Below, piece after piece: positions 61,301 through 64,000 of a stretch of DNA of 64,000 bases (its first letter is position 1; every line of letters begins with the position of its first letter). Source of the DNA: Polyangia bacterium (GTDB lineage: Bacteria; Myxococcota_A; Polyangia; Polyangiales; JAUICN01); NCBI GenBank assembly GCA_030427835.1, contig JAUICN010000002.1, positions 62,001-126,000 on the forward strand. The letters are read 5' to 3'. A program made the position numbers and the translations under genes. The notes below the pieces were generated by a model that saw nothing but the letters and a program-made list of their open reading frames with translations, searched no databases and was not told the DNA's origin.

Positions 61301-62123
61301 TTGCGAGGTCTTCTGGGATGTTTCTTGCGAGTCGGGCGGGTGGGGCAGGGTCCCGCTGTTGTTTGGCGATGAGCAGTTGGCTTGGGCCACCCCCGAAGGG
61401 CAAGTGCCCCGTGAGAGCTTCGTAGAGCATCACGCCCACCGCGTACCAGTCCGAGGCGGGGCTGGTGGCTTGTCCCGCGGCCTGTTCCGGTGACATGTAG
61501 GCGGGTGTGCCCATGACCCGGTTGTCCATGGTCTGATTGGCGATCTCCACACCCTCTTCCCGCACGAGGCCAAAGTCCACCACGGTGACGTGGCCGTTCT
61601 TGTCCACGAGCACGTTGGAGGGTTTGATGTCCCGGTGGAGTTTTCCCTGTTCGTGGAGGGAATGGATAGCGGCGGAAAGCTGGCTTAAGCAGTTTCGCAA
61701 CTGATTGAGGTCCACGATTTCGGTCACGTCCATGGGTGAGAACGTGCTGACCGGGGGCAGCTCGGATTGGGTGGATTCGTCTAGCGAAGGTGGCACCTCC
61801 ACCGTGTCTAGGCTTCGTGATCCTGTACCCTGCCGTACATGGGCAAGGAAATCCTGCCCGTGTACCAGTTCCATGGTGAAGAACCATTGGGCGCCTTCGC
61901 CGTGCAGTTCATAGAGGGTGACCAGGTTTGGGTGCGTGACGTCCGTGAGGGCACGAAACTCTTTTTTGAAACGATAGACGCCGGCTGCGTCCACCCGTCG
62001 CAATAGTTTGAGGGCCACCGGGGAGCCCCGCTGGGTATCCAGAGCCTCGTACACGACACCCATGCCTCCGGCGCCTAGTCTGCGCTGGATTTGGTAGCGG
62101 TCGGTGCCCTGGAATTCTTGCAT
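58353..62123 (-). CDS. Ser/Thr kinase fused to an AAA/PknK-type ATPase and TPR region
   Basis: The 1256-residue protein begins with a complete kinase (residues 8-295): GAGGMGVVY, Lys39 in VALK, HRDIKPSN with Asp165, DFG at 183-185 and MSPEQ; a Ser/Glu-rich insertion at about 103-145 interrupts the middle. A STAND/AAA_16-type ATPase follows (GLIGRNREMAAL, Walker A GTSGYGKST at 347-355, Walker B LVLFVDDLQWSD), and the C-terminal 600 residues are TPR-like helices. This order is known from PknK and many myxobacterial signalling proteins. No TM helix is seen, so it is cytosolic. It lies 12 bp after a VWA-like lipoprotein gene and 30 bp before the membrane sulfatase fusion, so it may act on them. 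Confidence 0.9.
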   Translation of the reverse strand: MQEFQGTDRYQIQRRLGAGGMGVVYEALDTQRGSPVALKLLRRVDAAGVYRFKKEFRALTDVTHPNLVTLYELHGEGAQWFFTMELVHGQDFLAHVRQGTGSRSLDTVEVPPSLDESTQSELPPVSTFSPMDVTEIVDLNQLRNCLSQLSAAIHSLHEQGKLHRDIKPSNVLVDKNGHVTVVDFGLVREEGVEIANQTMDNRVMGTPAYMSPEQAAGQATSPASDWYAVGVMLYEALTGHLPFGGGPSQLLIAKQQRDPAPPARLARNIPEDLAILAMQMLRRNPEDRPVGQDILRGLSLGEDATTIPPEPKRNWGGLIGRNREMAALEEQLQQSRRQTPQITFITGTSGYGKSTLARHFLLHARKEHNAVVLAGRCYEQESIRYKAFDSLMDALTRYLRRLQEAEVAALLPRDVHAITQIFPQILRCKPVQHAPNVVRHVTNPRQLQRRAFDALRELLARIADRKPLVLFVDDLQWSDADSALLIRELLTPQNAPSLMFIGALRSEDADENGVIETLKKMDAQLIIQPLNKLDHSQSFELAQALLRRQQIQDPSWSTAIAEEADGNPWFIEELARCAEEQNNNERTAKLRTPRSPTPQSSSSDAHTTTSPLDLRQALHSRVAYLDPPVLRLLQVIALAARPLPTKVAFRAANLGEDAHKALVELRARHLLRTRKQKHREQLDTALEAYHDRIRSVVTENLTTDEAIALHKKIAEAMLKSNVEDPESIAFHWSHAGQSQLAHPHLLRAAEQAMHTLAFEKAAYLFESAVTTAVSDQERNEILAQSADAWAHAGKSELAAKAYLQASDNQQNLELVRKAAEHFMRCGHLTKGRSLLESVLSELKVPFPKTPKAAWRSTVYHNAVLTFTSKKRRTPKRSQEEQSRLLAKVDACWSAAVGLGINDTVRSSSFEALHLRLALRAGEPYRITRALGLHIPHVAGAFGTKRAQRLVPLATQLAEEIRHPHATALVKSARAMCAYLDGHWTDTIDQAEEALDILRNQCTNVAWEIATVEAFRLTSLHLNGDLKQLEQTVPKLAEEARRINDLYACGCATTGFAASAWLVRNDPDQAKAYLTLLEESSSKNDLEKRSYPLLIALGMVDHYQGNHQKAADRFESWWDNIVHSHIMRIRLNRNLITAQRALTALHLGPEKAPLQWVYSSLSRLHRDGSPVALAFSHVIEATLARTLGDPQKAMKSYQRAAAGFDALNMRHYAEATRYRYGALLNNQQGADLCDEMAAHLIERHVQKPEQFVQMILP

Positions 62124-62126
62124 GGA

Positions 62127-62142
62127 GGAGTATTACTACTCC
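62127..62142 (-). promoter_or_regulatory. Stop-codon hairpin at the lipoprotein/kinase junction
   Basis: On the minus strand GGAGTA-GTAA-TACTCC forms a 6-bp hairpin containing the TAG stop of the VWA-like gene directly after GGAG. The GGAG is the only ribosome site for the kinase and lies 15 nt before its ATG 62123. Initiation is probably coupled to translation of the upstream gene. Confidence 0.45.
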
Positions 62143-63095
62143 ACCCTCTCGGTACATCGGAAGGTGAATGTGTATCGACCTGCGGCGTGTTGTTGCACGT
62201 GGTTGCAGGTATTGGGGCAGAGTTTGATTGTTGTGGGTGTGGTGGAACGGTCGTAGTACCACCCGTCACTGGTGGAGCAGCCTGAACTTTGGCTCACGTT
62301 GGGAGCGGTAAGGGTTTGCCCGTTGCTTTGGGTGAAGGAGAAGGCGCCTGTGCTTTCCTCAAGGACCTTGCGAGCGGGAGCACTGGGTACGTCCACTGTG
62401 CAGGGCAGGGGGTCGATTGGGGCCAGTGCACGCTGCACGGCTTGAACTGTGGGGCTCCAGTCGTTGAGACATACGGAGGTTGCGGACCCTCCCGTCTTGC
62501 TTGCCAATGCGTAGTGCTCCTGACCGGGGCCGGTTGCGTTGGGGCAAGTAGGTTCCGGTGAGGCGATGGCGTTGTAGGTGAAGTCACCCAGGTTATCCCC
62601 CATGTCGTCCATGAAGTTGTCTGCAGAGTATGTGTTTCCCCCGTTTGTGAAGGACAGCAGGTGGGAGGTCGCGTCCGGGTAGATGAAGTCCTTGTACCGG
62701 TCCCAGGTGTGCCCGATGTAGAACAGTAGCCTGTGGGCGCCGATGGTCTGGTTGACCTGTAGGTACCGGCTGCCGTCGTTGCCCAGGGGGGCTGCGATAT
62801 CGGGGGTGGGTGGTGCGTAGCCGATGACCACGAGTTTGCCATTGGCCCGGTCAATGAATGGCACGAGGTCGTCCACGGCAGATTGGATTTGGTCTTCGTA
62901 GCGGCGGAGGAAGTTCCCATTGCTATCGATGGTGATGATGACGTTTACTGGAGTGAAGGTGGCTTCTTCGGTGATGGTGGCGCAAACGGGCCCAGGGGTG
63001 GTGACCGCCTGGCCGTTGTCCACGTCGGGGGGAGGGCCACCATCGGTGGTGCAGGCGGTTGCGGCGATGGCAATGAGGGAAAAAAGCGGCTTCAT
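62136..63095 (-). CDS. VWA-like lipoprotein with degenerate MIDAS
   Basis: I use ATG 63095, which puts a lipoprotein signal ending AATAC (Cys15) at the start; ATG 63110 only adds five residues. The 319-residue product looks like the von Willebrand A-type lipoproteins common in Myxococcota: NVIITIDSNGNF, a helix with AVDDLVPFI, GKLVVIGYAP, Cys-paired segments and a C-terminal SDGWYYDRS, IKLCPNTCN, TFRCTERV module. The MIDAS DxSxS is changed to Asp-Ser-Asn-Gly-Asn, so divalent metal binding is doubtful. A role as a ligand-binding envelope protein is inferred. Its stop is 12 bp from the kinase start. Confidence 0.75.
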   Translation of the reverse strand: MKPLFSLIAIAATACTTDGGPPPDVDNGQAVTTPGPVCATITEEATFTPVNVIITIDSNGNFLRRYEDQIQSAVDDLVPFIDRANGKLVVIGYAPPTPDIAAPLGNDGSRYLQVNQTIGAHRLLFYIGHTWDRYKDFIYPDATSHLLSFTNGGNTYSADNFMDDMGDNLGDFTYNAIASPEPTCPNATGPGQEHYALASKTGGSATSVCLNDWSPTVQAVQRALAPIDPLPCTVDVPSAPARKVLEESTGAFSFTQSNGQTLTAPNVSQSSGCSTSDGWYYDRSTTPTTIKLCPNTCNHVQQHAAGRYTFTFRCTERVE

Positions 63096-63256
63096 GGGAA
63101 AAAACGACAATTGCCGGGGTTGGGCCCGTAGCTACGACGTTGTAGTGGGGAAGCAAAGCCGGTGCCAGGCAGGAACCCCAGGAGATTTGGGGCATCGGGG
63201 TGGGAAGTGGGGTAGTCGGGCCCCAGAAGGGCTTCCGTGTTAGGGTCCGGCGCCCC

Positions 63257-64000
63257 ATGAGTACCCCCCCTTCCGACATTCGAAATATCGCGATTATTGC
63301 CCACGTTGATCACGGCAAAACCACCCTTGTGGATGCCATGCTTCGCCAGACTGGGGTCTTTCGATCCAATGAGGCGGTGGTGGACCGTGTGATGGACTCC
63401 AATGACCTGGAACGGGAACGGGGGATCACCATTTTGGCGAAGCACGCGTCCATCGATTTTGAGGGCGTGCGCATCAATATCATCGATACGCCCGGTCACG
63501 CCGATTTTGGTGGTGAGGTGGAACGTACGCTGATGATGGCCGACGGCGCGCTGTTGTTGGTGGACGCGGCGGAAGGGCCCCTGCCCCAGACTCGATTTGT
63601 GGTGCAGAAAGCCCTTGAGCTGGGTTTGCGGGTTGTGGTGGTGATCAACAAGGTGGATCGCCAGGACGCACGTGCGGACGAAGTCTTGAACGAGGTGTTT
63701 GACCTTTTTTGCGATTTGGGTGCCACCGATGAACAGGCGAACTTTCCTACGCTCTACGCCATCGCCAAGGATGGAATTGCACGGCATGTATTGGATGGGC
63801 CTGACGAGGGATTGAAGCCCCTGTTGGATACGATCTTGAAAGAGGTGCCTGCGCCGACGAATGACTCGTCGGGGGCCTTTCGTATGCGTGTGCACAACGT
63901 GATCCACGATGAGTACGTGGGCCGCCTTGCGGTGGGCCGTGTGGAACGGGGTGTGGCGAAACCTGCGGTGCAGGTGGTGCGCCTGGGTGAAGACGACAAT
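63257..64000 (+). CDS. typA: TypA/BipA ribosome-associated GTPase, 3' end outside window
   Basis: TypA/BipA is a translational GTPase related to EF-G that assists 50S assembly and stress responses. The frame opens at ATG 63257 and runs 248 codons to the window edge in frame. Motifs are G1 AHVDHGKTT, the effector-region RERGITI, G3 DTPGHADFG and G4 NKVDR, in the usual positions; the residues after 200 begin the EF-Tu-like domain 2. The downstream two-thirds are not visible. It is divergent from the VWA-like lipoprotein gene with a 161-bp gap between start codons, in which I find no clear promoter. A weak AGGG is the only ribosome-site candidate. Confidence 0.95.
   Translation, partial: MSTPPSDIRNIAIIAHVDHGKTTLVDAMLRQTGVFRSNEAVVDRVMDSNDLERERGITILAKHASIDFEGVRINIIDTPGHADFGGEVERTLMMADGALLLVDAAEGPLPQTRFVVQKALELGLRVVVVINKVDRQDARADEVLNEVFDLFCDLGATDEQANFPTLYAIAKDGIARHVLDGPDEGLKPLLDTILKEVPAPTNDSSGAFRMRVHNVIHDEYVGRLAVGRVERGVAKPAVQVVRLGEDDN

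Noticed and set aside
63092-63907. Long minus-strand open frame opposite typA
   Set aside because: It lies entirely opposite a clear TypA/BipA sequence with all GTPase motifs; its own sequence has no recognisable domain.

Overview
The window reads as chromosomal DNA of a Gram-negative, predatory or saprophytic type bacterium of the former Deltaproteobacteria (Myxococcota or Bradymonadota-like). I infer this from style, not from a database match: GC-rich coding DNA, eukaryote-like Ser/Thr kinases with extra sensor or ATPase domains, TPR and LRR proteins, and many secreted lipoproteins in which a lipobox is followed by a long Asp/Ser/Gly-rich spacer and then a beta-propeller (FG-GAP, VCBS) or Cys-rich module. 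Housekeeping anchors are tRNA-Gly, trkA-trkH, leuS, msrA, yggX, hemB and typA. I see no phage, transposase, integrase or CRISPR array.

Layout. 1-3951: two tandem LRR lipoproteins (the first cut by the window edge) and an orphan LolC/LolE-type permease. 4013-6932: a promoter, tRNA-Gly(GCC) and the TrkA-TrkH potassium uptake pair. 6939-17388 (minus): a 3045-residue TPR protein preceded by an HEXXH lipoprotein. 17499-23618: three VCBS/FG-GAP lipoproteins, a truncated gene remnant and a Bor-like small lipoprotein. 23706-26537: leuS. 26556-34837 (minus): an FG-GAP lipoprotein, a C45 Ntn-hydrolase, MsrA, a large Asp-linker lipoprotein and a one-helix peptide. 35056-36705 (minus): a Rieske/glutamate-synthase-like fusion. 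36893-39243: two related secreted propeller-like proteins. 39247-39410: a long imperfect palindrome filling a convergent intergenic gap. 39407-42643 (minus): a second FG-GAP lipoprotein. 42732-44789 (minus): an aldehyde dehydrogenase/GNAT fusion. 44880-45209: yggX. 45267-47590 (minus): an osmolyte or ergothioneine-type ABC importer.

47835-54236 is a co-directional cluster: a membrane Ser/Thr kinase with a PhnD-like extracytoplasmic domain, a secreted phytase-like propeller overlapping it by 35 bp, then (after two hairpins and a likely new promoter) an Asp-box propeller protein and an overlapping exported protein. Converging on it from 63095 is a minus-strand operon: VWA-like lipoprotein, kinase-AAA ATPase, a membrane protein fusing an LPG-synthase-type domain to a sulfatase/phosphotransferase domain, and hemB. 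typA starts divergently at 63257 and runs off the window.

The best candidates for new biology are the kinase-PhnD/propeller cluster, the ALDH-GNAT fusion, the flippase-like/sulfatase fusion encoded next to a kinase, a G11 tract inside a lipoprotein gene (possible phase variation), the 164-bp palindrome, and short CTGT/ACAG palindromes upstream of two unrelated lipoprotein genes. Functions of the propeller lipoproteins remain unknown.
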